Assembly (NCBI RefSeq): GCF_000875895.1
Contig: NZ_JXCF01000007.1
Location: forward strand, 731,488-795,487
Direction: 5' to 3'
DNA length: 64,000 bases
Origin: Staphylococcus gallinarum
Lineage (GTDB): Bacteria > Bacillota > Bacilli > Staphylococcales > Staphylococcaceae
In this document: piece after piece, positions 1 to 10,940 of the stretch
Numbering within the stretch: the stretch's first letter is position 1
Layout: each line of letters starts with the position of its first letter
The notes under the pieces: model-generated
What the model was told of the DNA's origin: nothing
Database searches by the model: none
What the model saw: the letters and a program-made list of their open reading frames with translations, nothing else
Position numbers and translations under genes: made by a program

Positions 1-725
1 GTATCACCTGTTGCAAAAAACTTATGCTTCGGTTTTCTTTTATAACCTGCGTGTTCATTGCTAAATGTTAATAATGCACTCACTTCTCGTGCAGTTTCTA
101 AACCAGATGAAATGACAACCTTTTCACCACCAAAATATTCATTGATTGGCTGATATAATAATGGATAATGCGTACATCCAAGAATAATCGTATCCGCATC
201 ACTATTACGCCATTGTTTAAGTGTTTGATGCATAACAATACTTGTAATAGTTGGATCCTTGTAACGCATTTTTTCTACTAAAGGTACAAATCCAGGACAT
301 GCAACACCTGAAACTTCAACATTAGGATTAATATTTTTAATATGGTGTCTATATGCTTCCGATTTTATTGTACCTTCTGTACCGAGAATTAAAACATTTT
401 GATTCTTTGTTGTCATAATTGCAGTGCGTGCACCTGGTTCAATAACACCTATAACCGGTATTGGCAATAAACTCTGTAAATGGTTTAATGCTACAGCAGT
501 TGCTGTGTTACACGCAATTACTAACATTTTGATATCAAATGTCATAAGTTTTTCAGCTAATTCTGTCGTGAATTTTCTAACTTCTGAACCTTCTCTTGGT
601 CCATAAGGGCAACGTTGAATATCCCCTAGATAATAAATGGTTTCATTTGGGAGTTGGCGCATAATTTCTTTCGCAACTGTTAAACCGCCGACTCCTGAAT
701 CAATAACGCCTATTGGTTTATCCAT
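1..725 (-). CDS. murI: Glutamate racemase MurI, 3' end outside window
   Basis: Interconverts L- and D-glutamate in the cytoplasm to supply D-Glu for peptidoglycan. Translation of the reverse strand gives about 241 codons before the window edge, so the C-terminus is missing. Seen: the N-terminal [13 protein letters not shown] signature with D9/S10, the first catalytic cysteine in ACNTATA (C72) and the second in LGCTHYPLL (C184), as in the Asp/Glu racemase family. I chose the ATG at 725, about 12 bases after a GAGG. An in-frame ATG at 737 abuts that GAGG and is less likely. It lies downstream of sdhB behind a terminator. Confidence 0.93.
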   Translation of the reverse strand, partial: MDKPIGVIDSGVGGLTVAKEIMRQLPNETIYYLGDIQRCPYGPREGSEVRKFTTELAEKLMTFDIKMLVIACNTATAVALNHLQSLLPIPVIGVIEPGARTAIMTTKNQNVLILGTEGTIKSEAYRHHIKNINPNVEVSGVACPGFVPLVEKMRYKDPTITSIVMHQTLKQWRNSDADTIILGCTHYPLLYQPINEYFGGEKVVISSGLETAREVSALLTFSNEHAGYKRKPKHKFFATGD

Positions 726-884
726 ATTTGACTTCATCCTCAATTTATTTACTTAATCTTTATTTTAGCACAGTCATAAATTCAAAATCATTTATCATGA
801 TTTAAAGTAGGTATATTTTTTAAATTATATATAATATTTCCACCAATTTTTATCTATTTTAAAATATGCTTCTTAAATGAAGTA

Positions 885-925
885 TAAAAAAAGAGACTTA
901 ACATCTGTTCAGCACAAATGTTAAG
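885..925 (-). terminator. Terminator after sdhCAB
   Basis: An 8-bp stem (897-904 pairing with 918-925) is followed on the minus strand by a T-run at about 885-891. It sits just past the sdhB stop and separates the sdh operon from murI. Confidence 0.8.
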
Positions 926-948
926 CCTTGTTTACCATAGTTTAAATA

Positions 949-1761
949 TTAGTTCACTTGATGATCTGAACCAAAGAATGACTTAAACATATGGAATGAA
1001 GTTTCTCTATTTAAAGCTGCAATTGATGTAGTCAACGGAATTCCTTTAGGGCAAGCGTTAACACAGTTTTGAGAATTACCACATTCTTGTAATCCTCCAC
1101 CACCCATCAATGCATCTAATCTTTCATCCTTAGTCATAGAACCTGTTGGATGTAAATTGAATAATCTAACTTGGGAAATTGCTTGCGCACCAACGAAATC
1201 ATTTTTACTAGTAACGTTAGGACAAACTTCTAAACATACACCACATGTCATACATTTTGATAATTCATATGCAGTTTGACGTTTTTTCTCAGGCATACGT
1301 GGACCTGGTCCAAGATCGTAAGTACCATCAATTGGTACCCATGCTTTCATTCGTTTTAAGTTGTCAAACATTCTTGTACGATCTACTTGTAAATCACGAA
1401 TAACTGGGAAAGTGCTCATAGGTTCTAATTTAATTGGTTGTTCTAATTGGTCTACGATAGCTGAACAAGACTGTCTAGCTGTACCATTGATTACCATAGA
1501 ACATGCACCACAAACTTCTTCTAAACAGTTCATGTCCCAAACAACTGGTGTTGTTTTTTCACCTTTACTATTTACTGGATTACGTCTGATTTCCATCAAA
1601 CATGCAATCACGTTTAAATTTTCTCTATATGGAATTTCAAATTCTTCTTCATATGGTTTAGAATCCGAGTTATCCTGACGTTTAATTATTAATTTAATCG
1701 TTTTTTGTTTGCTTTCATTATCTTTTACTGGAGCTTCATTTGCTTCTTTAATCTCTGCCAT
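949..1761 (-). CDS. sdhB: Succinate dehydrogenase iron-sulfur subunit
   Basis: Electron-transfer subunit of succinate:menaquinone oxidoreductase on the inner face of the membrane. It is 270 residues, the usual length. Seen: plant-type [2Fe-2S] cysteines C79, C84, C87 and C99; a ferredoxin-like cluster CMTCGVCLEVCP (C170, C173, C176, C180); and further ligands C227, C233 and C237 for the [4Fe-4S] and [3Fe-4S] centres. It starts 2 bases after the sdhA stop, so the two are translationally coupled. It is the last gene of sdhC-sdhA-sdhB, with a terminator directly behind it. Confidence 0.97.
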   Translation of the reverse strand: MAEIKEANEAPVKDNESKQKTIKLIIKRQDNSDSKPYEEEFEIPYRENLNVIACLMEIRRNPVNSKGEKTTPVVWDMNCLEEVCGACSMVINGTARQSCSAIVDQLEQPIKLEPMSTFPVIRDLQVDRTRMFDNLKRMKAWVPIDGTYDLGPGPRMPEKKRQTAYELSKCMTCGVCLEVCPNVTSKNDFVGAQAISQVRLFNLHPTGSMTKDERLDALMGGGGLQECGNSQNCVNACPKGIPLTTSIAALNRETSFHMFKSFFGSDHQVN

Positions 1762-1763
1762 GA

Positions 1764-3527
1764 TTATTTACCCCCTGTAGACTTAGTAGAATAATCTCGT
1801 TTACGTGGTGGAATTAAACTGATATCAACTGGTTCATAAGTGAACTTAGGTGCTTCTGATTTACCTTGATATGTCGCAAGTGTTGTTTTCAACCATTCTT
1901 CATCATTTCTATCTGGGAATTCTGGTTTGTAATGCGCACCACGAGATTCATTACGGTTATATGCACCAATCGTAATTACACGTGCTAGAACTAACATGTT
2001 CCATAATTGACGAGTAAAGAATACTGCTTGGTTACTCCAAGTTTGTGTATCTTCAATATCAATATTTTGATAGCGTTCCATCAATTCTACAATTTTCTTA
2101 TCTGTTTCAAGTAATTTTTTATTATCACGTACAACTGTTACGTTAGCTGTCATGATTTCCCCTAATTCTCTATGAATCTTATAGGCATTTTCAGTACCTT
2201 TCATAGTTAATAGTTGATCAAATTTTTCTTGTTCTACTTGAACTGCTTTTTCGTACATAGCATCATCTAAGTCAGTGTATGACTTTTCAATATTTGCAAT
2301 GTAATCTAAAGCGTTAGGTCCTGCAACTGTACCACCATAAATAGCAGAAAGTAATGAATTGGCACCTAATCGGTTACCACCGTGTTGTGAATAATCACAT
2401 TCACCAGCTGCAAATAAACCTTTAATGTTAGTCATTTGATCATAATCTACGTATAGTCCACCCATTGAGTAGTGTACTGCTGGGAAAATCTTCATTGGTA
2501 CTTTACGTGGATCGTCTCCAGTGAATTTTTCATAAATCTCAATAATACCACCGAGTTTAACATCTAATTCATGTGGATCCTTATGTGATAAGTCAAGGTA
2601 AACCATGTTTTCACCATTGATACCTAATTTTTGATTCACACATACATCAAAAATTTCACGTGTAGCGATATCACGAGGAACAAGGTTACCATAATCAGGG
2701 TATTTCTCCTCTAAGAAATACCAAGGTTTACCGTCTTTGTATGTCCAAATACGTCCACCTTCACCACGAGCTGACTCACTCATTAATCGTAATTTGTCAT
2801 CTCCAGGAATCGCTGTTGGATGAATTTGAATAAATTCACCATTCGCGTACATTGCTCCTTGTTGATATACAATTGATGCTGCAGAACCAGTATTAATCAT
2901 TGAGTTTGTTGTTTTACCAAAGATAATACCTGGACCACCTGTTGCCATTATTACAGCATCCGAACCGAATGATTCGATTTCAGATGTAGTCATATTTTGA
3001 GCAACAATTCCTCTAGCCATATTATCGTCATCTTTGACTATTCCGAGGAATTCCCAACCTTCATATTTATTAACTAATCCATCTACTTCAAAGCTTCGAA
3101 CTTGTTCATCCAAAGCATAAAGTAATTGTTGTCCTGTTGTCGCACCAGCATATGCAGTACGGTGATGTAATGTACCACCAAAACGTCTGAAGTCTAATAA
3201 ACCTTCATTTGTTCTGTTAAACATTACGCCCATACGGTCTAATAAATGAATGATTTGTGGTGCTGCTTCTGTCATGGCTTTAACTGGTGGCTGGTTCGCC
3301 AAGAAGTCTCCACCATAAACTGTATCATCAAAGTGAACAGCCGGTGAGTCACCTTCACCTTTAGTATTAACTGCGCCGTTAATACCACCTTGTGCACACA
3401 CAGAGTGTGAACGTTTAACTGGAACTAATGAGAACAAGTCCACATGTGCACCTTTTTCTGCTGCTTTAATTGTTGACATGAGACCGGCCAGTCCACCACC
3501 GACAACAATAACTTTCTTCTCTGCCAT
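1764..3527 (-). CDS. sdhA: Succinate dehydrogenase flavoprotein subunit
   Basis: Oxidises succinate to fumarate and passes electrons to the SdhB clusters. It is 587 residues, normal for the Bacillus-type enzyme. Seen: the N-terminal FAD-binding GGGLAG at residues 10-15, the histidine at 41 in RSHSVCAQGG that carries covalent FAD in this family, and the substrate-site motifs SARGEGGR and HYSMGG. Middle gene of the sdhCAB operon, 40 bases downstream of sdhC with a ribosome site GGGGAGTG before the ATG. Confidence 0.97.
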   Translation of the reverse strand: MAEKKVIVVGGGLAGLMSTIKAAEKGAHVDLFSLVPVKRSHSVCAQGGINGAVNTKGEGDSPAVHFDDTVYGGDFLANQPPVKAMTEAAPQIIHLLDRMGVMFNRTNEGLLDFRRFGGTLHHRTAYAGATTGQQLLYALDEQVRSFEVDGLVNKYEGWEFLGIVKDDDNMARGIVAQNMTTSEIESFGSDAVIMATGGPGIIFGKTTNSMINTGSAASIVYQQGAMYANGEFIQIHPTAIPGDDKLRLMSESARGEGGRIWTYKDGKPWYFLEEKYPDYGNLVPRDIATREIFDVCVNQKLGINGENMVYLDLSHKDPHELDVKLGGIIEIYEKFTGDDPRKVPMKIFPAVHYSMGGLYVDYDQMTNIKGLFAAGECDYSQHGGNRLGANSLLSAIYGGTVAGPNALDYIANIEKSYTDLDDAMYEKAVQVEQEKFDQLLTMKGTENAYKIHRELGEIMTANVTVVRDNKKLLETDKKIVELMERYQNIDIEDTQTWSNQAVFFTRQLWNMLVLARVITIGAYNRNESRGAHYKPEFPDRNDEEWLKTTLATYQGKSEAPKFTYEPVDISLIPPRKRDYSTKSTGGK

Positions 3528-3567
3528 AAATTGTCACTCCCCTAAATATATAACTAAGACTTTTAAA

Positions 3568-4179
3568 TTATAAAAATGCGAGAATAGCGCTTAAACCAAT
3601 ATAAGACACTACGATAAACACGATGAGTGATACCCATGTGAAAATTTGTTGTGATCTTTTAGATTGTAGTACACCCCATGTTACTAAGAATGACCATAGA
3701 CCATTTGCGAAATGGAATGTTACTGATAACATACAAATGATGTAGAAAATTAACCAAAATGGATTAGACACGATATCATGTACCATATCAAAGTTAACTT
3801 CATGACCTAATGCACGTTGGATACGTGTTTGCCATAAGTGAATCGCAACAAATATGAATGTTAATATTCCAGTCAAACGTTGTAACAAGAACATCCAGTT
3901 TCTAAATCTTGAGTAATGTCCTACATTTTCCTTCGCTGTAAAAGCAATATGTACACCATAAACCGCGTGATAGAAAATCGGAATATAAATGACTACAAAT
4001 TCCAATACAATTAAAAAAGGTAATGATTCCATAAAGCCTGCCGCTTTGTTAAATGCCTCCACGCCTTTAGTAGCTTGATGGTTTACTAACAAATGGACAA
4101 GTAAGAATCCACCTATTGGAATTACGCCTAACAGTGAGTGTAAGCGTCTTAAATAGAATTGATTTTTCGAATATGCCAA
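3568..4179 (-). CDS. sdhC: Succinate dehydrogenase cytochrome b558 subunit
   Basis: Membrane anchor of succinate dehydrogenase with five hydrophobic segments and the histidines expected to bind haem b, for example in FLLVHLLVNHQ and VAIHLWQ. The best start is TTG at 4179 (LAYSKNQF..., 203 residues), preceded at a good distance by a very strong GGGGGG ribosome site (about 4185-4191). An upstream ATG at 4227 would add 16 residues but would bury that site inside the gene. First gene of sdhCAB. Two cre-like palindromes lie upstream (4237-4251 and 4409-4424). Confidence 0.93.
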   Translation of the reverse strand: MAYSKNQFYLRRLHSLLGVIPIGGFLLVHLLVNHQATKGVEAFNKAAGFMESLPFLIVLEFVVIYIPIFYHAVYGVHIAFTAKENVGHYSRFRNWMFLLQRLTGILTFIFVAIHLWQTRIQRALGHEVNFDMVHDIVSNPFWLIFYIICMLSVTFHFANGLWSFLVTWGVLQSKRSQQIFTWVSLIVFIVVSYIGLSAILAFL

Positions 4180-4236
4180 AAGGAAGCCCCCCTGTGAAAC
4201 AAATAAATTTATTTGGTATTCTTTCATACAGTGTAT

Positions 4237-4251
4237 AGTAAAGCGTTTACT
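4237..4251 (-). promoter_or_regulatory. cre-like CcpA site upstream of sdhC
   Basis: The sequence AGTAAAGCGTTTACT is palindromic except at its centre and fits the catabolite response element pattern with central CG. It lies about 60 bases upstream of the sdhC start. Known: TCA-cycle genes are CcpA targets in staphylococci. Inferred: glucose repression of sdhCAB. Confidence 0.5.
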
Positions 4252-4273
4252 TAATTAGTAAAGTTGATGCTAG

Positions 4274-4321
4274 ACAACGAATAAATTTAACGGTGACATG
4301 TAAATTAAACTTATTCGTTGT
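4274..4321. repeat. 11-bp inverted repeat in sdhC upstream region
   Basis: ACAACGAATAA at 4274-4284 pairs perfectly with TTATTCGTTGT at 4311-4321 across a 26-base loop. It could be an RNA hairpin in the sdhC leader or an operator. No T-run follows on either strand, so a terminator is unlikely. Confidence 0.45.
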
Positions 4322-4408
4322 ACATCTAATTTAGCGTTGAAGCATATTCCTGATTTAAAATTACATAATTGCTAAAATATGATGCATAATTGATAATATT
4401 TCTCAATT

Positions 4409-4424
4409 ATAAAACGCTTACATA
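4409..4424 (-). promoter_or_regulatory. Second cre-like site upstream of sdhC
   Basis: On the minus strand TGTAAGCGTTTTA matches the left half and centre of the cre pattern. It lies about 230 bases before sdhC. Weaker than the site at 4237-4251. Confidence 0.35.
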
Positions 4425-4484
4425 TACTGTTAAAAAAAAGAATCCCTGTTATTAGATATTGTAACACTAAAATATAAGATTTTG

Positions 4485-4507
4485 GGCATGAGAATGATTC
4501 TCATGCC
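4485..4507. terminator. Perfect 11-bp hairpin after uvrC, with a Fur-box-like core
   Basis: A 23-base perfect palindrome lies 10 bases past the uvrC stop, where a terminator is expected. The minus-strand tail is not a clean T-run, so termination would be weak. Its inner 15 bases (TGAGAATGATTCTCA) match 13 of 15 positions of the classical 7-1-7 Fur box, so an operator role is possible. Confidence 0.45.
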
Positions 4508-4517
4508 ATAAATTTTG

Positions 4518-6305
4518 TCACTTCTTGTCATCTAAAGCTTGATGAAGGTTTTGTGCAACATTAACTGGTAAACCTGCTGCCTGTAATTCTTCAACTGATG
4601 CTTCTTTCATTTTCTTGATTGAGCCGAATGTACGTAATAATTTTGTCTTGCGCTTTGAACCTATACCTTCAACTGTATCAAGTACAGATTGAAGACCTGT
4701 CTTTTGTCTTGTTTGCCTATGGAAAGTAATCGCAAAACGGTGTACTTCATCTTGAATACGATGTAACAGATAAAATGCCTGGCTATTTTTCTTCAGTGGT
4801 ATGATGTTGGCTTGTTCACCGTATAATAATTCAGATGTTTGGTGTTTATCATTCTTTTGCAATCCTGCAACAGGAATATCTAGACCAAGTTCATTTTCAA
4901 GGACATCAATTACACCATTCATATGTCCTTTACCCCCATCAACAATAATTAAATCAGGTAAAGGTGTACCTTCATTCAACACGCGAGTATATCTACGGCG
5001 CACAACCTCTCTCATTGACTTGTAATCATCAGGTCCCTCAACCGTTTTGATTTTATATTTTCGGTAACCTTTTTTATTAGGTTTACCATCTATAAATGAC
5101 ACCATTGCTGATACTGGATCTACACCTTGAATATTGGAATTATCAAATGCTTCGATTCGAATTGGAGTCTGTATCCCCATTCTATCTCCCAATTCTTCTA
5201 TAGCCTTAATTGTGCGTGACTCATCTTTTGATATTAATTCAAATTTATTTTCTAATGTAACTTCTGCATTATGCTTTGCTAGATCAACCATTTCTTTTTT
5301 CTTACCTTTTAATGGTTGTATTATTTTAGTATCAACAACAGACTGAATAATATCCTTATCTAAATGATTAGGTATATGAACTTCTTTTGGCAATATATGT
5401 TGATTTAAATCATAAAATTGACCAATAAAGGTATAAAACTCCTCTTCTGGTGTCTGTTGTACTGGAATCATAGTTGCATCACGTTTAATCATATTCCCTT
5501 GTCTAATGAAAAACACTTGGATACACATCCAGCCCTTAGATACGCTATAACCAAATACATCTCTTATAGTATTATCGGATGAAGTTATTTTTTGCTTTTT
5601 AGTTAAATTATGAATATGTTGAATTAAGTCTCTATATTCCTTAGCTTGTTCAAAATCTAACTTTTCACTAGCGTCTAGCATCTTTTGCTCTAAATTATTT
5701 AAAATGGTCTTATCTTCTCCATTTAAGAAATCCGATATCTCTTTAGTCATTTCAGCATACTTTTCTAAATCAACAGGATAGACACAAGGCCCCATACATT
5801 GACCAATATGGTAATATAAACACAATTTATCTGGCATTTTGTCACATTTTCTAAAAGGATAAATACGATCTAATAGCTTTTTAGTTTCTTGCGCTGAATA
5901 TGCATTAGGATAAGGTCCGAAATATTTACCACTATTTTTCTTTACTGTTCTCGTAACGATTAAGCGAGGATGCTTTTCTTTTGTAATTTTTATAAATGGA
6001 TAACTTTTATCGTCTTTAAGCAATATATTGTAACGTGGTTGATATTGCTTTATCAGATTTAACTCTAGCAATAAAGATTCTGTCTCACTAGAAGTTACGA
6101 TAAACTCAAAATTACGAATCTCACCTACAAGTCTAGTAGTTTTAGCATCATGTGCTCCTGTGAAATAAGATCTTAAACGGTTACGAAGCTTCTTAGCCTT
6201 ACCAACATAGATCACTTGATCATTACGATCTTTCATTAAATAACAACCTGGTTCCATAGGAACAACTGACAATTTTTGTTTAATTTCAGCCTGATAGGTT
6301 TCCAT
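4518..6305 (-). CDS. uvrC: Excinuclease ABC subunit C
   Basis: Makes the dual incision in nucleotide excision repair together with UvrAB. It is 595 residues, the usual length. Seen in order: GIY-YIG nuclease domain ([21 protein letters not shown], residues about 19-40), the Cys-rich stretch with [13 protein letters not shown], a UVR motif near residue 210 ([20 protein letters not shown]), the RNase H-like endonuclease domain ([18 protein letters not shown]) and a C-terminal helix-hairpin-helix ([19 protein letters not shown]). Read in the same direction as sdhCAB but separated from it by over 300 bases. Confidence 0.97.
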   Translation of the reverse strand: METYQAEIKQKLSVVPMEPGCYLMKDRNDQVIYVGKAKKLRNRLRSYFTGAHDAKTTRLVGEIRNFEFIVTSSETESLLLELNLIKQYQPRYNILLKDDKSYPFIKITKEKHPRLIVTRTVKKNSGKYFGPYPNAYSAQETKKLLDRIYPFRKCDKMPDKLCLYYHIGQCMGPCVYPVDLEKYAEMTKEISDFLNGEDKTILNNLEQKMLDASEKLDFEQAKEYRDLIQHIHNLTKKQKITSSDNTIRDVFGYSVSKGWMCIQVFFIRQGNMIKRDATMIPVQQTPEEEFYTFIGQFYDLNQHILPKEVHIPNHLDKDIIQSVVDTKIIQPLKGKKKEMVDLAKHNAEVTLENKFELISKDESRTIKAIEELGDRMGIQTPIRIEAFDNSNIQGVDPVSAMVSFIDGKPNKKGYRKYKIKTVEGPDDYKSMREVVRRRYTRVLNEGTPLPDLIIVDGGKGHMNGVIDVLENELGLDIPVAGLQKNDKHQTSELLYGEQANIIPLKKNSQAFYLLHRIQDEVHRFAITFHRQTRQKTGLQSVLDTVEGIGSKRKTKLLRTFGSIKKMKEASVEELQAAGLPVNVAQNLHQALDDKK

Positions 6306-6414
6306 TATGTGTCCTCCTTTCTATTATAATATTTTAATGACTGCTGAAACTTGCTCTATATTATAAAATAACAAATAACTGTCTAGCAATATATTAAATT
6401 GCTTACAAATTGAA

Positions 6415-6446
6415 AACTGGGACATTAAATAAATAATGTCCCAGTT
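6415..6446 (-). terminator. Terminator after trxA
   Basis: A 12-bp stem AACTGGGACATT / AATGTCCCAGTT with an 8-base loop, followed on the minus strand by TTTTC. It lies 15 bases past the trxA stop. Confidence 0.8.
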
Positions 6447-6460
6447 CTTCTTGGTTTGAC

Positions 6461-6775
6461 TTATAAGTGTTTATCTAAAACTTCTGCTAAGTTTTCTTTA
6501 GGTTGGAAACCAACTACTTTATCTACTGGTTCACCATCTTTAAATACGATTAAAGTTGGGATACTCATAACTTCAAATTTAGCAGCTGTTGATGGGTTTT
6601 CATCAACATCTAATTTTAAGATATTAGCTTTACCTTCATAGTCTCCTGCTAATTCTTCTAATACTGGTGCTATCATTTTACAAGGTCCACACCAAGTTGC
6701 CCAAAAATCTACTAAATTAACTCCTGATTGAATGTTTTCATCAAAGTTTGAATCTGTTACTTTTACGATTGCCAT
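6461..6775 (-). CDS. trxA: Thioredoxin
   Basis: Small cytoplasmic disulfide reductase of 104 residues. Seen: a single thioredoxin fold with the active site WCGPC (C29 and C32) and the cis-proline loop MSIPTL. The ATG at 6775 is taken as the start because GGAGG lies 10 bases before it. An in-frame TTG at 6784 lies only 2 bases after that site and is unlikely. It sits between mutS2 and uvrC, as in other staphylococci, and has its own terminator. Confidence 0.96.
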   Translation of the reverse strand: MAIVKVTDSNFDENIQSGVNLVDFWATWCGPCKMIAPVLEELAGDYEGKANILKLDVDENPSTAAKFEVMSIPTLIVFKDGEPVDKVVGFQPKENLAEVLDKHL

Positions 6776-6856
6776 AAATGCCAATCCTCCTTAAATTTCA
6801 AATGATGAGCAAATTATAACAGACTTTATATTATTCTGCATAGCTCTTGCTCACGT

Positions 6857-9205
6857 TTATTTTAATTCTGCTACGGTTACACCAAAGCCACCTTCACTCG
6901 GCATACCATTTCTATATGATGCCACACTTTTATGCTGTTTTAAATGGTTTTGAACACCTTTTTGTAAGGCACCTGTACCTTTTCCGTGTATAATGTAAAC
7001 TTGTTCGTAATTGCTCAACACAGCTTGATCAAGATATTGATCAACAGCTACCATCGCCTCATCATAACGATAGCCTCTCAAATCAAGTTCCATTTTCACA
7101 TCTTGACGATTTTGTCGTCGAACCATTTTTGTAGGTTGCTCTTTTGTTTTTTTCGTTTTTTCTAAATCTTCAATTGGTAATTTCATTTTAATAATGCCCA
7201 TTTGAACTACAGCTTCATTTTCGTCAATCAACTCTAATACTTCACCTTTTTGTCCATATGTTAATACTTTCACTTCATCGCCGGCTTTAATTTCATCCCA
7301 CTTTTGTTTTTGAACATTTTGTTTTAGTGAAGTTGATTCATATTGATCGTCTAGTTGTTTCTTTTTATCTATAAGTTCATGCTCTTTTACATCGGCACCC
7401 TTTTTATCTCTTAATTCTCGCAATTCTTTAAGTATTTCATCCGCTTCTTTAGTTGCTGATTTCACACGTTGATTTGCTTTTTCTTTAGCTTGTTCTAACA
7501 TTTGCTTTTCTTGATTTTGATAATTCTCATATTGCTTTGTTAATGATTGATGTGTTTCTTGTGCTTCTCTTAACAGTTGCTCTAATTCAATACGTTGTTC
7601 ATCAACACGTTTAGAGTTATATTCGAGTGAAGCAATCATTTCATTTATTTCTTGTTCGTCTTGTCCAATCATTGATTTAGCTTTTTGTATAATTTCAATA
7701 TTTAAACCTAATTTTTTAGAAATATCAAAGGCATTTGAACGACCAGGTACACCCATAAGTAATTTATATGTTGGGCTTAACGTATTTACATCAAATTCAA
7801 CACTGGCGTTCATTACACCTTGTCGATTATAACTATAAGCCTTTAATTCTGGGTAATGTGTCGTAGCCATAACTAGTGAACCAATTTCATGAACATGGTC
7901 TAATATACTCATAGCTAAAGCTGCACCTTCACTTGGGTCAGTGCCTGCACCTAACTCATCAAATAATATCAAACTATTTTTCGTGGCACTTTTTAATATT
8001 TCTACAATATTTTTCATATGAGATGAGAACGTGGATAATGACTGCTCTATAGATTGTTCATCACCGATATCACAGTAAACATTTTCAAAGACACTTAATT
8101 TACTACCATCCAATGTAGGAATTAACAGACCAGATTGAGCCATCATTATAATAAGCCCCAATGTTTTTAATGTAACCGTCTTACCCCCTGTATTAGGACC
8201 TGTAATAATAACAGTTTCTATATCGCTAGCAAATTCAATCGTATTGGCAACCACTGTATCTTTGTCTAGTAATGGATGGAATGCTTTAGGTAAATATACA
8301 GTACGCTCTGCTGTAAATTCTGGTTTCGTACCCTTGATTGTTGTTGCATAGCGTGCTTTTGCCGTTAAAAAGTCAATTTGACCTATGATGGACTCTGAAA
8401 CTAAACAAGCATCAGATTCTTCTGCTACTAAACGTGTTAATTCCGTTAATATTCTTTCACATTCAACTTTTTCATCATTACGCAAACGACTAATTTGGTT
8501 ATTCATTTCCACTATTGATGATGGTTCTATATATAATGTCTGACCTGAAGCTGATTGATCATGCACAATTCCACTAAAATCTTGGCGATATTCAGCTTTA
8601 ACCGGGATAACATTGCGTTCATTTCTGACAGTAACAATTGCATCCGACAATTTTTTTTGGTTGGACTGACTTTTAACTACTTTGTCTAAATTTTGTTTGA
8701 TACGTTGTGTCGTACTAGAAATTTTGCTACGAATGCCTTGTAGCTCATAACTAGCATTATCGAACAAGTCATACGCATCACATTTTTGATGAATTTCTTG
8801 AAATAAATCATTTAGTACAGGTAATTGTTCCATTCTATCGTTCAGAATTGGATATTTGATTTCTTCATCTTCTTCTAGAATCCCATTATAGAATGTTTTA
8901 TATTGATTTTGAATTTGAATCAAACGTTTAATCGCATTTAATTCTCTAACATTCAAGACACCACCAATATTGGCTCTATGAAGTAATTGAGTCACTTGTG
9001 ATAAACCACTTAAACTAGGCATACGATGTTTATTGTATATTTGTGCGATTTCATCTGTTTCATTCATTTGAAATTCAACAGTTTTAAAATCCGTTGCTGG
9101 ACTCATTTCTGCTACTTTAGCTTTACCTATATCACTCATTGTTTCTTTTTCGACGAGTGCTTTAATTTTATCGAATTCTAAGACATTTAATGACTTCTGT
9201 CTCAT
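6857..9205 (-). CDS. mutS2: Endonuclease MutS2
   Basis: MutS-family ATPase without the mismatch-recognition domain. Known roles in Firmicutes are recombination control and rescue of collided ribosomes. It is 782 residues. Seen: core helices, Walker A GPNTGGKT (about residue 335), Walker B region [19 protein letters not shown], a long charged coiled coil (about residues 510-620) and a C-terminal Smr nuclease domain with [11 protein letters not shown] and [11 protein letters not shown]. It begins 9 bases after the polX stop, so the two are probably cotranscribed. Confidence 0.96.
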   Translation of the reverse strand: MRQKSLNVLEFDKIKALVEKETMSDIGKAKVAEMSPATDFKTVEFQMNETDEIAQIYNKHRMPSLSGLSQVTQLLHRANIGGVLNVRELNAIKRLIQIQNQYKTFYNGILEEDEEIKYPILNDRMEQLPVLNDLFQEIHQKCDAYDLFDNASYELQGIRSKISSTTQRIKQNLDKVVKSQSNQKKLSDAIVTVRNERNVIPVKAEYRQDFSGIVHDQSASGQTLYIEPSSIVEMNNQISRLRNDEKVECERILTELTRLVAEESDACLVSESIIGQIDFLTAKARYATTIKGTKPEFTAERTVYLPKAFHPLLDKDTVVANTIEFASDIETVIITGPNTGGKTVTLKTLGLIIMMAQSGLLIPTLDGSKLSVFENVYCDIGDEQSIEQSLSTFSSHMKNIVEILKSATKNSLILFDELGAGTDPSEGAALAMSILDHVHEIGSLVMATTHYPELKAYSYNRQGVMNASVEFDVNTLSPTYKLLMGVPGRSNAFDISKKLGLNIEIIQKAKSMIGQDEQEINEMIASLEYNSKRVDEQRIELEQLLREAQETHQSLTKQYENYQNQEKQMLEQAKEKANQRVKSATKEADEILKELRELRDKKGADVKEHELIDKKKQLDDQYESTSLKQNVQKQKWDEIKAGDEVKVLTYGQKGEVLELIDENEAVVQMGIIKMKLPIEDLEKTKKTKEQPTKMVRRQNRQDVKMELDLRGYRYDEAMVAVDQYLDQAVLSNYEQVYIIHGKGTGALQKGVQNHLKQHKSVASYRNGMPSEGGFGVTVAELK

Positions 9206-9214
9206 ACAATCCCT

Positions 9215-10927
9215 CTATTTCTTCATTTTAATATTGTTTTCAATCATTGATTTAAACGCATCTCTAGACATAGTATTTATTACTCTATCTTTAGCTACAA
9301 ACCCTTTTTGTGCAGTTGCAACGCCATATTGCATAAACTCCAAATGATCAATATGATGTGCATCTGTATTTATAGTCAATTTAACATTAGGATGTTTTTT
9401 CAATGTTTCAGCATTTAAATCCAAACGCTTAGGATTGGCGTTAATTTCTAATATAGTATTTGTTTTTTCCGCTAATTCACATAGTTGTCCAATATCAGGT
9501 TCGTATCCAGGTCTTCTACCAATAATACGACCAGTTGGATGTGCAATATGTCTTACATAAGGGTTATTACACGCGTTTTCTAAACGACGCATAATCTCTT
9601 CTTGTGGTTGATTAAAACTTTGATGAATTGCCGCAATAACATAATCTAATTGCGCTAGAATTTCATCTTCATAATCAAGACTCCCGTCTGGTAGGATGTC
9701 CATTTCAATGCCTGAATATATATCTATTTCTTTATATTTTTCATTCAACTTTTTAATTTCTTCATTTTGACGTAACAAACGTTCAACAGATAAACCATTT
9801 GCTACTTTTAAACTTTGGGAGTGATCTGTAATCACCATGAATTCATAGCCTTTAGCAATATTAGCTTTCACCATATCTTCAATACTAAATGCGCCATCAC
9901 TATAGGTAGTATGCATATGCAAATCACCTTTAATATCACCGAGCTGTATAATATCTGTTAAGTCTTTGTCAAATTCACTACCATCTTCACGAATTGCAGG
10001 TGAAATCCAATCTACATTGAAATGTTGATAAATTTCCGCTTCACTTTGATATTGTAATAAATCACCGTTTTCAGTCTCAATACCATATTCGCTAACTTTT
10101 TCGCCTTTTTCTTTAGCTAATTGTCTAATGCGAATATTATGATCTTTAGAACCAGTGAAATGTTGTAACGTGTGATAAAAGGCTGCAGGCTCAATTAACC
10201 TGAAATCCACACCTATAGTTTCATCATCATATTCAAGCTCTAATGATACTTTTGTAGCACCCACTGCAACTTCCTTTACTTTATTGGGAATTTGTAACAA
10301 CGCTTCTTGCACCTTTAAAGGTGACTGTGTACTGATAATAAAATCTAAATCTTTACTCATTTCTTTAAAACGTCTAAAGCTACCTGCCACCTCAAATTTT
10401 TCAATTTCAGTAATTGTAGCTAAATATGCTTTAATTTCTGTGTTAAGCCCTCTCATTTGATCAATTGGATACTTTTCTTTTTTAGCACCTAGCGCTTTAA
10501 CTGCTTCTAAAATATTTTGCTCAGTTTTTTTAGCGAAACCACTTAATGCACTGACTTCGCCATTTTCACATGCACGTTGTAATGACTCCTTATTATCAAT
10601 ATTCAACTCTTTATATAATTTGGCAATTTTTTTACTGCCTAAACCTTGAATTTTCATTAATGGGATAAGCCCTTCCGGCACTTCTTTCTTTAATGCATCT
10701 AAAGTAGAAGTTGTACCGTGTTGTCTATATTCATTAATGACTTCACCAACGCCTTTACCAATCCCTTTTAATTCAGTTACATCTTCAATCTCCTCTAATG
10801 GACGTTCATCTATTTCTAAACTTTGTGCCGCTTTTCTATAAGCAGAAACTTTAAATGTATTTTCTCCTTTTAATTCCATATAAACTGCTATTTTCTCTAA
10901 TAATTGAATAATATCTTTTTTCGTCAT
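9215..10927 (-). CDS. polX: DNA polymerase/3'-5' exonuclease PolX
   Basis: Family X repair polymerase of 570 residues. Seen: an N-terminal helix-hairpin-helix domain (ELKGIGKGVGEVI), a polymerase-beta nucleotidyltransferase core with the metal aspartates in SKDLDFIIS and IGVDFRL, and a C-terminal PHP domain with GDLHMHTTYSDG and DHSQS that supplies the Mn-dependent exonuclease in this family. The ATG at 10927 is chosen because GGTGAAGG lies just before it. A longer ORF to 10954 would read back across a hairpin and T-run. Confidence 0.95.
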   Translation of the reverse strand: MTKKDIIQLLEKIAVYMELKGENTFKVSAYRKAAQSLEIDERPLEEIEDVTELKGIGKGVGEVINEYRQHGTTSTLDALKKEVPEGLIPLMKIQGLGSKKIAKLYKELNIDNKESLQRACENGEVSALSGFAKKTEQNILEAVKALGAKKEKYPIDQMRGLNTEIKAYLATITEIEKFEVAGSFRRFKEMSKDLDFIISTQSPLKVQEALLQIPNKVKEVAVGATKVSLELEYDDETIGVDFRLIEPAAFYHTLQHFTGSKDHNIRIRQLAKEKGEKVSEYGIETENGDLLQYQSEAEIYQHFNVDWISPAIREDGSEFDKDLTDIIQLGDIKGDLHMHTTYSDGAFSIEDMVKANIAKGYEFMVITDHSQSLKVANGLSVERLLRQNEEIKKLNEKYKEIDIYSGIEMDILPDGSLDYEDEILAQLDYVIAAIHQSFNQPQEEIMRRLENACNNPYVRHIAHPTGRIIGRRPGYEPDIGQLCELAEKTNTILEINANPKRLDLNAETLKKHPNVKLTINTDAHHIDHLEFMQYGVATAQKGFVAKDRVINTMSRDAFKSMIENNIKMKK

Positions 10928-10940
10928 TACCTTCACCCCA

